This document shows, piece after piece, positions 12,501 to 27,200 of a DNA stretch of 64,000 nt. The translations under genes were made by a program, and so were the position numbers. Origin of the DNA: Strongylocentrotus purpuratus (Eukaryota; Echinodermata; Echinoidea; Camarodonta; Strongylocentrotidae); assembly GCF_000002235.5 (NCBI RefSeq), contig NW_022145611.1, positions 1-64,000 of the forward strand. Reading direction: 5' to 3'. Position 1 is the stretch's first letter. Each line of letters begins with the position of its first letter. The notes under the pieces are model-generated. The model was not told where the DNA came from and searched no databases. It saw only the letters and a program-made list of their open reading frames with translations.

Positions 12501-15500
12501 AACGCCTGGCATCTGGAAGGTATCGGGTTCGACACCCAGCTAGTGCTTTTTTTTTTTTTTTTTTTTTTTTTTTATTATAAATCTTTGAAAAATAAAAACT
12601 GATGTTAAACCCATTTTTATCTCACTCAAAGAGTGATAAAATAATTATTGTTGGTAATGTTGATGTATGGGAAAGGGTTCCAAATCTCAATATGTCAATG
12701 GATTCCTCAAAAGAAATTGAAAAAAGGGCCTATGGTGAGGGGGGAGCAGCTGAGTGTAGGAAAAACTGTAAGGGAGCCCCTTTGGGGGTCTTTTTTTTTG
12801 TTTTTTTGACGCGGTCGTCAGCTAGCTGGCGGTCGTCAGCGTAGCCAGTGGCCGGTAGCGTTAGCCCCAAAGCCATGTCCAATTTTTAAACTACATTACT
12901 TTCTTCCTTTTATTCACTCTGTACAGTCCCATGCTATCCTTTTCGAGTCTGTAAACAACTTTACAACATGAATTCAATGATGGGCAAGGTTTTACTTCTC
13001 ATATGAAAGCGCCCAAACTTCGCGAGGTGATTCAAGCCCAATATGGGCTAACAACTGGCCTGCATACCCGAGCAGAATCATTTTGTGCTCGACAAAGACA
13101 CACATCCTTGGGTAAAGAGGTCCGATATTATTAATTTTTTTAGTTATATTTTTTCATTGACAGTATACTATTAAATATCAGGAATATTGGATGCTCTGTT
13201 TCAAACACAGTCCAGATTGCCGCGCAATGAATTATCTCATGCTTCTTGTCCAAAAACCATATCTAACTGGTTTTTAAAACGGTATCATTTTAATTTCCAT
13301 TTCCTCCTCAACAAAGGAGAAAATAACATTTGATACTCTTTCTTTAACAAGCGGCTCTCTGAATTAGTTAGAATACCTCTTTTGCTACATCTACAACAAG
13401 AAGTATTAATATGAAAAAAAATACATGGAGATTACCAGTGTGACACATTGGTCTAGTGGACAGGCAAACGCCTGGCATCTGGAAGGTATCGGGTTCGACA
13501 CCCAGCTAGTGCTTTTTTTTTTTTTTTCTTTTTTTTTATTATAAATCTTTGAAAAATAAAAACTGATGTTAAACCCATTTTTATCTCACTCAAAGAGTGA
13601 TAAAATAATTATTGTTGGTAATGTTGATGTATGGGAAAGGGTTCCAAATCTCAATATGTCAATGGATTCCTCAAAAGAAATTGAAAAAAGGGCCTATGGT
13701 GAGGGGGGAGCAGCTGAGTGTAGGAAAAACTGTAAGGGAGCCCCTTTGGGGGTCTTTTTTTTGTTTTTTGGACGCGGTCGTCAGCTAGCTGGCGGTCGTC
13801 AGCGTAGCCAGTGGCCGGTAGCGTTAGCCCCAAAGCCATGTCCAATTTTTAAACTACATTACTTTCTTCCTTTTATTCACTCTGTACAGTCCCATGCTAT
13901 CCTTTTCGAGTCTGTAAACAACTTTACAACATGAATTCAATGATGGGCAAGGTTTTACTTCTCATATGAAAGCGCCCAAACTTCGCGAGGTGATTCAAGC
14001 CCAATATGGGCTAACAACTGGCCTGCATACCCGAGCAGAATCATTTTGTGCTCGACAAAGACACACATCCTTGGGTAAAGAGGTCCGATATTATTAATTT
14101 TTTTAGTTATATTTTTTCATTGACAGTATACTATTAAATATCAGGAATATTGGATGCTCTGTTTCAAACACAGTCCAGATTGCCGCGCAATGAATTATCT
14201 CATGCTTCTTGTCCAAAAACCATATCTAACTGGTTTTTAAAACGGTATCATTTTAATTTCCATTTCCTCCTCAACAAAGGAGAAAATAACATTTGATACT
14301 CTTTCTTTAACAAGCGGCTCTCTGAATTAGTTAGAATACCTCTTTTGCTACATCTACAACAAGAAGTATTAATATGAAAAAAAATACATGGAGATTACCA
14401 GTGTGACACATTGGTCTAGTGGACAGGCAAACGCCTGGCATCTGGAAGGTATCGGGTTCGACACCCAGCTAGTGCTTTTTTTTTTTTTTTTTTTTTTTTT
14501 TTATTATATCTTTGAAAAATAAAAACTGATGTTAAACCCATTTTTATCTCACTCAAAGAGTGATAAAATAATTATTGTTGGTAATGTTGATGTATGGGAA
14601 AGGGTTCCAAATCTCAATATGTCAATGGATTCCTCAAAAGAAATTGAAAAAAGGGCCTATGGTGAGGGGGGAGCAGCTGAGTGTAGGAAAAACTGTAAGG
14701 GAGCCCCTTTGGGGGTCTTTTTTTTTGTTTTTTTGACGCGGTCGTCAGCTAGCTGGCGGTCGTCAGCGTAGCCAGTGGCCGGTAGCGTTAGCCCCAAAGC
14801 CATGTCCAATTTTTAAACTACATTACTTTCTTCCTTTTATTCACTCTGTACAGTCCCATGCTATCCTTTTCGAGTCTGTAAACAACTTTACAACATGAAT
14901 TCAATGATGGGCAAGGTTTTACTTCTCATATGAAAGCGCCCAAACTTCGCGAGGTGATTCAAGCCCAATATGGGCTAACAACTGGCCTGCATACCCGAGC
15001 AGAATCATTTTGTGCTCGACAAAGACACACATCCTTGGGTAAAGAGGTCCGATATTATTAATTTTTTTAGTTATATTTTTTCATTGACAGTATACTATTA
15101 AATATCAGGAATATTGGATGCTCTGTTTCAAACACAGTCCAGATTGCCGCGCAATGAATTATCTCATGCTTCTTGTCCAAAAACCATATCTAACTGGTTT
15201 TTAAAACGGTATCATTTTAATTTCCATTTCCTCCTCAACAAAGGAGAAAATAACATTTGATACTCTTTCTTTAACAAGCGGCTCTCTGAATTAGTTAGAA
15301 TACCTCTTTTGCTACATCTACAACAAGAAGTATTAATATGAAAAAAATACATGGAGATTACCAGTGTGACACATTGGTCTAGTGGACAGGCAAACGCCTG
15401 GCATCTGGAAGGTATCGGGTTCGACACCCAGCTAGTGCTTTTTTTTTTTTTTCTTCTTTTTTTATTATAAATCTTTGAAAAATAAAAACTGATGTTAAAC

Positions 15501-18500
15501 CCATTTTTATCTCACTCAAAGAGTGATAAAATAATTATTGTTGGTAATGTTGATGTATGGGAAAGGGTTCCAAATCTCAATATGTCAATGGATTCCTCAA
15601 AAGAAATTGAAAAAAGGGCCTATGGTGAGGGGGGAGCAGCTGAGTGTAGGAAAAACTGTAAGGGAGCCCCTTTGGGGGTCTTTTTTTTTGTTTTTTTGAC
15701 GCGGTCGTCAGCTAGCTGGCGGTCGTCAGCGTAGCCAGTGGCCGGTAGCGTTAGCCCCAAAGCCATGTCCAATTTTTAAACTACATTACTTTCTTCCTTT
15801 TATTCACTCTGTACAGTCCCATGCTATCCTTTTCGAGTCTGTAAACAACTTTACAACATGAATTCAATGATGGGCAAGGTTTTACTTCTCATATGAAAGC
15901 GCCCAAACTTCGCGAGGTGATTCAAGCCCAATATGGGCTAACAACTGGCCTGCATACCCGAGCAGAATCATTTTGTGCTCGACAAAGACACACATCCTTG
16001 GGTAAAGAGGTCCGATATTATTAATTTTTTTAGTTATATTTTTTCATTGACAGTATACTATTAAATATCAGGAATATTGGATGCTCTGTTTCAAACACAG
16101 TCCAGATTGCCGCGCAATGAATTATCTCATGCTTCTTGTCCAAAAACCATATCTAACTGGTTTTTAAAACGGTATCATTTTAATTTCCATTTCCTCCTCA
16201 ACAAAGGAGAAAATAACATTTGATACTCTTTCTTTAACAAGCGGCTCTCTGAATTAGTTAGAATACCTCTTTTGCTACATCTACAACAAGAAGTATTAAT
16301 ATGAAAAAAAATACATGGAGATTACCAGTGTGACACATTGGTCTAGTGGACAGGCAAACGCCTGGCATCTGGAAGGTATCGGGTTCGACACCCAGCTAGT
16401 GCTTTTTTTTTTTTTTTTTTTTTTTTTATTATAAATCTTTGAAAAATAAAAACTGATGTTAAACCCATTTTTATCTCACTCAAAGAGTGATAAAATAATT
16501 ATTGTTGGTAATGTTGATGTATGGGAAAGGGTTCCAAATCTCAATATGTCAATGGATTCCTCAAAAGAAATTGAAAAAAGGGCCTATGGTGAGGGGGGAG
16601 CAGCTGAGTGTAGGAAAAACTGTAAGGGAGCCCCTTTGGGGGTCTTTTTTTTTTTTTTTGACGCGGTCGTCAGCGTAGCCAGTGGCCGGTAGCGTTAGCC
16701 CCAAAGCCATGTCCAATTTTTAAACTACATTACTTTCTTCCTTTTATTCACTCTGTACAGTCCCATGCTATCCTTTTCGAGTCTGTAAACAACTTTACAA
16801 CATGAATTCAATGATGGGCAAGGTTTTACTTCTCATATGAAAGCGCCCAAACTTCGCGAGGTGATTCAAGCCCAATATGGGCTAACAACTGGCCTGCATA
16901 CCCGAGCAGAATCATTTTGTGCTCGACAAAGACACACATCCTTGGGTAAAGAGGTCCGATATTATTAATTTTTTTAGTTATATTTTTTCATTGACAGTAT
17001 ACTATTAAATATCAGGAATATTGGATGCTCTGTTTCAAACACAGTCCAGATTGCCGCGCAATGAATTATCTCATGCTTCTTGTCCAAAAACCATATCTAA
17101 CTGGTTTTTAAAACGGTATCATTTTAATTTCCATTTCCTCCTCAACAAAGGAGAAAATAACATTTGATACTCTTTCTTTAACAAGCGGCTCTCTGAATTA
17201 GTTAGAATACCTCTTTTGCTACATCTACAACAAGAAGTATTAATATGAAAAAAAATACATGGAGATTACCAGTGTGACACATTGGTCTAGTGGACAGGCA
17301 AACGCCTGGCATCTGGAAGGTATCGGGTTCGACACCCAGCTAGTGCTTTTTTTTTTTTTTTTTTTTTTTTTTATAAATCTTTGAAAAATAAAAACTGATG
17401 TTAAACCCATTTTTATCTCACTCAAAGAGTGATAAAATAATTATTGTTGGTAATGTTGATGTATGGGAAAGGGTTCCAAATCTCAATATGTCAATGGATT
17501 CCTCAAAAGAAATTGAAAAAAGGGCCTATGGTGAGGGGGGAGCAGCTGAGTGTAGGAAAAACTGTAAGGGAGCCCCTTTGGGGGTCTTTTTTTTTGTTTT
17601 TTTTGACGCGGTCGTCAGCTAGCTGGCGGTCGTCAGCGTAGCCAGTGGCCGGTAGCGTTAGCCCCAAAGCCATGTCCAATTTTTAAACTACATTACTTTC
17701 TTCCTTTTATTCACTCTGTACAGTCCCATGCTATCCTTTTCGAGTCTGTAAACAACTTTACAACATGAATTCAATGATGGGCAAGGTTTTACTTCTCATA
17801 TGAAAGCGCCCAAACTTCGCGAGGTGATTCAAGCCCAATATGGGCTAACAACTGGCCTGCATACCCGAGCAGAATCATTTTGTGCTCGACAAAGACACAC
17901 ATCCTTGGGTAAAGAGGTCCGATATTATTAATTTTTTTAGTTATATTTTTTCATTGACAGTATACTATTAAATATCAGGAATATTGGATGCTCTGTTTCA
18001 AACACAGTCCAGATTGCCGCGCAATGAATTATCTCATGCTTCTTGTCCAAAAACCATATCTAACTGGTTTTTAAAACGGTATCATTTTAATTTCCATTTC
18101 CTCCTCAACAAAGGAGAAAATAACATTTGATACTCTTTCTTTAACAAGCGGCTCTCTGAATTAGTTAGAATACCTCTTTTGCTACATCTACAACAAGAAG
18201 TATTAATATGAAAAAAAATACATGGAGATTACCAGTGTGACACATTGGTCTAGTGGACAGGCAAACGCCTGGCATCTGGAAGGTATCGGGTTCGACACCC
18301 AGCTAGTGCTTTTTTTTTTTTTTCTTTTTTTTTTTATTATAAATCTTTGAAAAATAAAAACTGATGTTAAACCCATTTTTATCTCACTCAAAGAGTGATA
18401 AAATAATTATTGTTGGTAATGTTGATGTATGGGAAAGGGTTCCAAATCTCAATATGTCAATGGATTCCTCAAAAGAAATTGAAAAAAGGGCCTATGGTGA

Positions 18501-19273
18501 GGGGGGAGCAGCTGAGTGTAGGAAAAACTGTAAGGGAGCCCCTTTGGGGGTCTTTTTTTTTTTTTTTGGACGCGGTCGTCAGCTAGCTGGCGGTCGTCAG
18601 CGTAGCCAGTGGCCGGTAGCGTTAGCCCCAAAGCCATGTCCAATTTTTAAACTACATTACTTTCTTCCTTTTATTCACTCTGTACAGTCCCATGCTATCC
18701 TTTTCGAGTCTGTAAACAACTTTACAACATGAATTCAATGATGGGCAAGGTTTTACTTCTCATATGAAAGCGCCCAAACTTCGCGAGGTGATTCAAGCCC
18801 AATATGGGCTAACAACTGGCCTGCATACCCGAGCAGAATCATTTTGTGCTCGACAAAGACACACATCCTTGGGTAAAGAGGTCCGATATTATTAATTTTT
18901 TTAGTTATATTTTTTCATTGACAGTATACTATTAAATATCAGGAATATTGGATGCTCTGTTTCAAACACAGTCCAGATTGCCGCGCAATGAATTATCTCA
19001 TGCTTCTTGTCCAAAAACCATATCTAACTGGTTTTTAAAACGGTATCATTTTAATTTCCATTTCCTCCTCAACAAAGGAGAAAATAACATTTGATACTCT
19101 TTCTTTAACAAGCGGCTCTCTGAATTAGTTAGAATACCTCTTTTGCTACATCTACAACAAGAAGTATTAATATGAAAAAAAATACATGGAGATTACCAGT
19201 GTGACACATTGGTCTAGTGGACAGGCAAACGCCTGGCATCTGGAAGGTATCGGGTTCGACACCCAGCTAGTGC

Positions 19274-19304
<31 letters not shown>

Positions 19305-20234
19305 ATCTTTGAAAAATAAAAACTGATGTTAAACCCATTTTTATCTCACTCAAAGAGTGATAAAATAATTATTGTTGGTAATGTTGATGTATGGGAAAGG
19401 GTTCCAAATCTCAATATGTCAATGGATTCCTCAAAAAATTGAAAAAAGGGCCTATGGTGAGGGGGGAGCAGCTGAGTGTAGGAAAAACTGTAAGGGAGCC
19501 CCTTTGGGGGTCTTTTTTTTTTTTTTTTTGACGCGGTCGTCAGCTAGCTGGCGGTCGTCAGCGTAGCCAGTGGCCGGTAGCGTTAGCCCCAAAGCCATGT
19601 CCAATTTTTAAACTACATTACTTTCTTCCTTTTATTCACTCTGTACAGTCCCATGCTATCCTTTTCGAGTCTGTAAACAACTTTACAACATGAATTCAAT
19701 GATGGGCAAGGTTTTACTTCTCATATGAAAGCGCCCAAACTTCGCGAGGTGATTCAAGCCCAATATGGGCTAACAACTGGCCTGCATACCCGAGCAGAAT
19801 CATTTTGTGCTCGACAAAGACACACATCCTTGGGTAAAGAGGTCCGATATTATTAATTTTTTTAGTTATATTTTTTCATTGACAGTATACTATTAAATAT
19901 CAGGAATATTGGATGCTCTGTTTCAAACACAGTCCAGATTGCCGCGCAATGAATTATCTCATGCTTCTTGTCCAAAAACCATATCTAACTGGTTTTTAAA
20001 ACGGTATCATTTTAATTTCCATTTCCTCCTCAACAAAGGAGAAAATAACATTTGATACTCTTTCTTTAACAAGCGGCTCTCTGAATTAGTTAGAATACCT
20101 CTTTTGCTACATCTACAACAAGAAGTATTAATATGAAAAAAAATACATGGAGATTACCAGTGTGACACATTGGTCTAGTGGACAGGCAAACGCCTGGCAT
20201 CTGGAAGGTATCGGGTTCGACACCCAGCTAGTGC

Positions 20235-20265
<31 letters not shown>

Positions 20266-21195
20266 ATCTTTGAAAAATAAAAACTGATGTTAAACCCATT
20301 TTTATCTCACTCAAAGAGTGATAAAATAATTATTGTTGGTAATGTTGATGTATGGGAAAGGGTTCCAAATCTCAATATGTCAATGGATTCCTCAAAAGAA
20401 ATTGAAAAAAGGGCCTATGGTGAGGGGGGAGCAGCTGAGTGTAGGAAAAACTGTAAGGGAGCCCCTTTGGGGGTCTTTTTTTTTTTTTTTTGACGCGGTC
20501 GTCAGCTAGCTGGCGGTCGTCAGCGTAGCCAGTGGCCGGTAGCGTTAGCCCCAAAGCCATGTCCAATTTTTAAACTACATTACTTTCTTCCTTTTATTCA
20601 CTCTGTACAGTCCCATGCTATCCTTTTCGAGTCTGTAAACAACTTTACAACATGAATTCAATGATGGGCAAGGTTTTACTTCTCATATGAAAGCGCCCAA
20701 ACTTCGCGAGGTGATTCAAGCCCAATATGGGCTAACAACTGGCCTGCATACCCGAGCAGAATCATTTTGTGCTCGACAAAGACACACATCCTTGGGTAAA
20801 GAGGTCCGATATTATTAATTTTTTTAGTTATATTTTTTCATTGACAGTATACTATTAAATATCAGGAATATTGGATGCTCTGTTTCAAACACAGTCCAGA
20901 TTGCCGCGCAATGAATTATCTCATGCTTCTTGTCCAAAAACCATATCTAACTGGTTTTTAAAACGGTATCATTTTAATTTCCATTTCCTCCTCAACAAAG
21001 GAGAAAATAACATTTGATACTCTTTCTTTAACAAGCGGCTCTCTGAATTAGTTAGAATACCTCTTTTGCTACATCTACAACAAGAAGTATTAATATGAAA
21101 AAAAATACATGGAGATTACCAGTGTGACACATTGGTCTAGTGGACAGGCAAACGCCTGGCATCTGGAAGGTATCGGGTTCGACACCCAGCTAGTG

Positions 21196-21229
<34 letters not shown>

Positions 21230-24200
21230 ATCTTTGAAAAATAAAAACTGATGTTAAACCCATTTTTATCTCACTCAAAGAGTGATAAAATAATTATTGT
21301 TGGTAATGTTGATGTATGGGAAAGGGTTCCAAATCTCAATATGTCAATGGATTCCTCAAAAGAAATTGAAAAAAGGGCCTATGGTGAGGGGGGAGCAGCT
21401 GAGTGTAGGAAAAACTGTAAGGGAGCCCCTTTGGGGGTCTTTTTTTTTGTTTTTTTGACGCGGTCGTCAGCTAGCTGGCGGTCGTCAGCGTAGCCAGTGG
21501 CCGGTAGCGTTAGCCCCAAAGCCATGTCCAATTTTTAAACTACATTACTTTCTTCCTTTTATTCACTCTGTACAGTCCCATGCTATCCTTTTCGAGTCTG
21601 TAAACAACTTTACAACATGAATTCAATGATGGGCAAGGTTTTACTTCTCATATGAAAGCGCCCAAACTTCGCGAGGTGATTCAAGCCCAATATGGGCTAA
21701 CAACTGGCCTGCATACCCGAGCAGAATCATTTTGTGCTCGACAAAGACACACATCCTTGGGTAAAGAGGTCCGATATTATTAATTTTTTTAGTTATATTT
21801 TTTCATTGACAGTATACTATTAAATATCAGGAATATTGGATGCTCTGTTTCAAACACAGTCCAGATTGCCGCGCAATGAATTATCTCATGCTTCTTGTCC
21901 AAAAACCATATCTAACTGGTTTTTAAAACGGTATCATTTTAATTTCCATTTCCTCCTCAACAAAGGAGAAAATAACATTTGATACTCTTTCTTTAACAAG
22001 CGGCTCTCTGAATTAGTTAGAATACCTCTTTTGCTACATCTACAACAAGAAGTATTAATATGAAAAAAAATACATGGAGATTACCAGTGTGACACATTGG
22101 TCTAGTGGACAGGCAAACGCCTGGCATCTGGAAGGTATCGGGTTCGACACCCAGCTAGTGCTTTTTTTTTTTTTTCTTCTTTTTTTTATTATAAATCTTT
22201 GAAAAATAAAAACTGATGTTAAACCCATTTTTATCTCACTCAAAGAGTGATAAAATAATTATTGTTGGTAATGTTGATGTATGGGAAAGGGTTCCAAATC
22301 TCAATATGTCAATGGATTCCTCAAAAGAAATTGAAAAAAGGGCCTATGGTGAGGGGGGAGCAGCTGAGTGTAGGAAAAACTGTAAGGGAGCCCCTTTGGG
22401 GGTCTTTTTTTTTTTTTTTTGACGCGGTCGTCAGCTAGCTGGCGGTCGTCAGCGTAGCCAGTGGCCGGTAGCGTTAGCCCCAAAGCCATGTCCAATTTTT
22501 AAACTACATTACTTTCTTCCTTTTATTCACTCTGTACAGTCCCATGCTATCCTTTTCGAGTCTGTAAACAACTTTACAACATGAATTCAATGATGGGCAA
22601 GGTTTTACTTCTCATATGAAAGCGCCCAAACTTCGCGAGGTGATTCAAGCCCAATATGGGCTAACAACTGGCCTGCATACCCGAGCAGAATCATTTTGTG
22701 CTCGACAAAGACACACATCCTTGGGTAAAGAGGTCCGATATTATTAATTTTTTTAGTTATATTTTTTCATTGACAGTATACTATTAAATATCAGGAATAT
22801 TGGATGCTCTGTTTCAAACACAGTCCAGATTGCCGCGCAATGAATTATCTCATGCTTCTTGTCCAAAAACCATATCTAACTGGTTTTTAAAACGGTATCA
22901 TTTTAATTTCCATTTCCTCCTCAACAAAGGAGAAAATAACATTTGATACTCTTTCTTTAACAAGCGGCTCTCTGAATTAGTTAGAATACCTCTTTTGCTA
23001 CATCTACAACAAGAAGTATTAATATGAAAAAAAATACATGGAGATTACCAGTGTGACACATTGGTCTAGTGGACAGGCAAACGCCTGGCATCTGGAAGGT
23101 ATCGGGTTCGACACCCAGCTAGTGCTTTTTTTTTTTTTTTCTTTTTTTTTTTTATAAATCTTTGAAAAATAAAAACTGATGTTAAACCCATTTTTATCTC
23201 ACTCAAAGAGTGATAAAATAATTATTGTTGGTAATGTTGATGTATGGGAAAGGGTTCCAAATCTCAATATGTCAATGGATTCCTCAAAAGAAATTGAAAA
23301 AAGGGCCTATGGTGAGGGGGGAGCAGCTGAGTGTAGGAAAAACTGTAAGGGAGCCCCTTTGGGGGTCTTTTTTTTTTTTTTTGACGCGGTCGTCAGCTAG
23401 CTGGCGGTCGTCAGCGTAGCCAGTGGCCGGTAGCGTTAGCCCCAAAGCCATGTCCAATTTTTAAACTACATTACTTTCTTCCTTTTATTCACTCTGTACA
23501 GTCCCATGCTATCCTTTTCGAGTCTGTAAACAACTTTACAACATGAATTCAATGATGGGCAAGGTTTTACTTCTCATATGAAAGCGCCCAAACTTCGCGA
23601 GGTGATTCAAGCCCAATATGGGCTAACAACTGGCCTGCATACCCGAGCAGAATCATTTTGTGCTCGACAAAGACACACATCCTTGGGTAAAGAGGTCCGA
23701 TATTATTAATTTTTTTAGTTATATTTTTTCATTGACAGTATACTATTAAATATCAGGAATATTGGATGCTCTGTTTCAAACACAGTCCAGATTGCCGCGC
23801 AATGAATTATCTCATGCTTCTTGTCCAAAAACCATATCTAACTGGTTTTTAAAACGGTATCATTTTAATTTCCATTTCCTCCTCAACAAAGGAGAAAATA
23901 ACATTTGATACTCTTTCTTTAACAAGCGGCTCTCTGAATTAGTTAGAATACCTCTTTTGCTACATCTACAACAAGAAGTATTAATATGAAAAAAAATACA
24001 TGGAGATTACCAGTGTGACACATTGGTCTAGTGGACAGGCAAACGCCTGGCATCTGGAAGGTATCGGGTTCGACACCCAGCTAGTGCTTTTTTTTTTTTT
24101 TTTTTTTTTTTTTTATTATAAATCTTTGAAAAATAAAAACTGATGTTAAACCCATTTTTATCTCACTCAAAGAGTGATAAAATAATTATTGTTGGTAATG

Positions 24201-27200
24201 TTGATGTATGGGAAAGGGTTCCAAATCTCAATATGTCAATGGATTCCTCAAAAGAAATTGAAAAAAGGGCCTATGGTGAGGGGGGAGCAGCTGAGTGTAG
24301 GAAAAACTGTAAGGGAGCCCCTTTGGGGGTCTTTTTTTTTTTTTTTTTTGACGCGGTCGTCAGCTAGCTGGCGGTCGTCAGCGTAGCCAGTGGCCGGTAG
24401 CGTTAGCCCCAAAGCCATGTCCAATTTTTAAACTACATTACTTTCTTCCTTTTATTCACTCTGTACAGTCCCATGCTATCCTTTTCGAGTCTGTAAACAA
24501 CTTTACAACATGAATTCAATGATGGGCAAGGTTTTACTTCTCATATGAAAGCGCCCAAACTTCGCGAGGTGATTCAAGCCCAATATGGGCTAACAACTGG
24601 CCTGCATACCCGAGCAGAATCATTTTGTGCTCGACAAAGACACACATCCTTGGGTAAAGAGGTCCGATATTATTAATTTTTTTAGTTATATTTTTTCATT
24701 GACAGTATACTATTAAATATCAGGAATATTGGATGCTCTGTTTCAAACACAGTCCAGATTGCCGCGCAATGAATTATCTCATGCTTCTTGTCCAAAAACC
24801 ATATCTAACTGGTTTTTAAAACGGTATCATTTTAATTTCCATTTCCTCCTCAACAAAGGAGAAAATAACATTTGATACTCTTTCTTTAACAAGCGGCTCT
24901 CTGAATTAGTTAGAATACCTCTTTTGCTACATCTACAACAAGAAGTATTAATATGAAAAAAAATACATGGAGATTACCAGTGTGACACATTGGTCTAGTG
25001 GACAGGCAAACGCCTGGCATCTGGAAGGTATCGGGTTCGACACCCAGCTAGTGCTTTTTTTTTTTTTTTCTTTTTTTTTTTATAAATCTTTGAAAAATAA
25101 AAACTGATGTTAAACCCATTTTTATCTCACTCAAAGAGTGATAAAATAATTATTGTTGGTAATGTTGATGTATGGGAAAGGGTTCCAAATCTCAATATGT
25201 CAATGGATTCCTCAAAAGAAATTGAAAAAAGGGCCTATGGTGAGGGGGGAGCAGCTGAGTGTAGGAAAAACTGTAAGGGAGCCCCTTTGGGGGTCTTTTT
25301 TTTTGTTTTTTGACGCGGTCGTCAGCTAGCTGGCGGTCGTCAGCGTAGCCAGTGGCCGGTAGCGTTAGCCCCAAAGCCATGTCCAATTTTTAAACTACAT
25401 TACTTTCTTCCTTTTATTCACTCTGTACAGTCCCATGCTATCCTTTTCGAGTCTGTAAACAACTTTACAACATGAATTCAATGATGGGCAAGGTTTTACT
25501 TCTCATATGAAAGCGCCCAAACTTCGCGAGGTGATTCAAGCCCAATATGGGCTAACAACTGGCCTGCATACCCGAGCAGAATCATTTTGTGCTCGACAAA
25601 GACACACATCCTTGGGTAAAGAGGTCCGATATTATTAATTTTTTTAGTTATATTTTTTCATTGACAGTATACTATTAAATATCAGGAATATTGGATGCTC
25701 TGTTTCAAACACAGTCCAGATTGCCGCGCAATGAATTATCTCATGCTTCTTGTCCAAAAACCATATCTAACTGGTTTTTAAAACGGTATCATTTTAATTT
25801 CCATTTCCTCCTCAACAAAGGAGAAAATAACATTTGATACTCTTTCTTTAACAAGCGGCTCTCTGAATTAGTTAGAATACCTCTTTTGCTACATCTACAA
25901 CAAGAAGTATTAATATGAAAAAAAATACATGGAGATTACCAGTGTGACACATTGGTCTAGTGGACAGGCAAACGCCTGGCATCTGGAAGGTATCGGGTTC
26001 GACACCCAGCTAGTGCTTTTTTTTTTTTTTTTCTTTTTTTTATTATAAATCTTTGAAAAATAAAAACTGATGTTAAACCCATTTTTATCTCACTCAAAGA
26101 GTGATAAAATAATTATTGTTGGTAATGTTGATGTATGGGAAAGGGTTCCAAATCTCAATATGTCAATGGATTCCTCAAATGAAATTGAAAAAAGGGCCTA
26201 TGGTGAGGGGGGAGCAGCTGAGTGTAGGAAAAACTGTAAGGGAGCCCCTTTGGGGGTCTTTTTTTTTGTTTTTTTTGACGCGGTCGTCAGCTAGCTGGCG
26301 GTCGTCAGCGTAGCCAGTGGCCGGTAGCGTTAGCCCCAAAGCCATGTCCAATTTTTAAACTACATTACTTTCTTCCTTTTATTCACTCTGTACAGTCCCA
26401 TGCTATCCTTTTCGAGTCTGTAAACAACTTTACAACATGAATTCAATGATGGGCAAGGTTTTACTTCTCATATGAAAGCGCCCAAACTTCGCGAGGTGAT
26501 TCAAGCCCAATATGGGCTAACAACTGGCCTGCATACCCGAGCAGAATCATTTTGTGCTCGACAAAGACACACATCCTTGGGTAAAGAGGTCCGATATTAT
26601 TAATTTTTTTAGTTATATTTTTTCATTGACAGTATACTATTAAATATCAGGAATATTGGATGCTCTGTTTCAAACACAGTCCAGATTGCCGCGCAATGAA
26701 TTATCTCATGCTTCTTGTCCAAAAACCATATCTAACTGGTTTTTAAAACGGTATCATTTTAATTTCCATTTCCTCCTCAACAAAGGAGAAAATAACATTT
26801 GATACTCTTTCTTTAACAAGCGGCTCTCTGAATTAGTTAGAATACCTCTTTTGCTACATCTACAACAAGAAGTATTAATATGAAAAAAAATACATGGAGA
26901 TTACCAGTGTGACACATTGGTCTAGTGGACAGGCAAACGCCTGGCATCTGGAAGGTATCGGGTTCGACACCCAGCTAGTGCTTTTTTTTTTTTTTTTTTT
27001 TTTTATTATAAATCTTTGAAAAATAAAAACTGATGTTAAACCCATTTTTATCTCACTCAAAGAGTGATAAAATAATTATTGTTGGTAATGTTGATGTATG
27101 GGAAAGGGTTCCAAATCTCAATATGTCAATGGATTCCTCAAATGAAATTGAAAAAAGGGCCTATGGTGAGGGGGGAGCAGCTGAGTGTAGGAAAAACTGT

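Noticed and set aside
25192..25386. Recurrent minus-strand open frame of about 64 codons across the GC-rich block
   Set aside because: It runs through the second T tract (poly-lysine stretch) and is broken or altered in many copies, as expected of a chance frame in a repeat.
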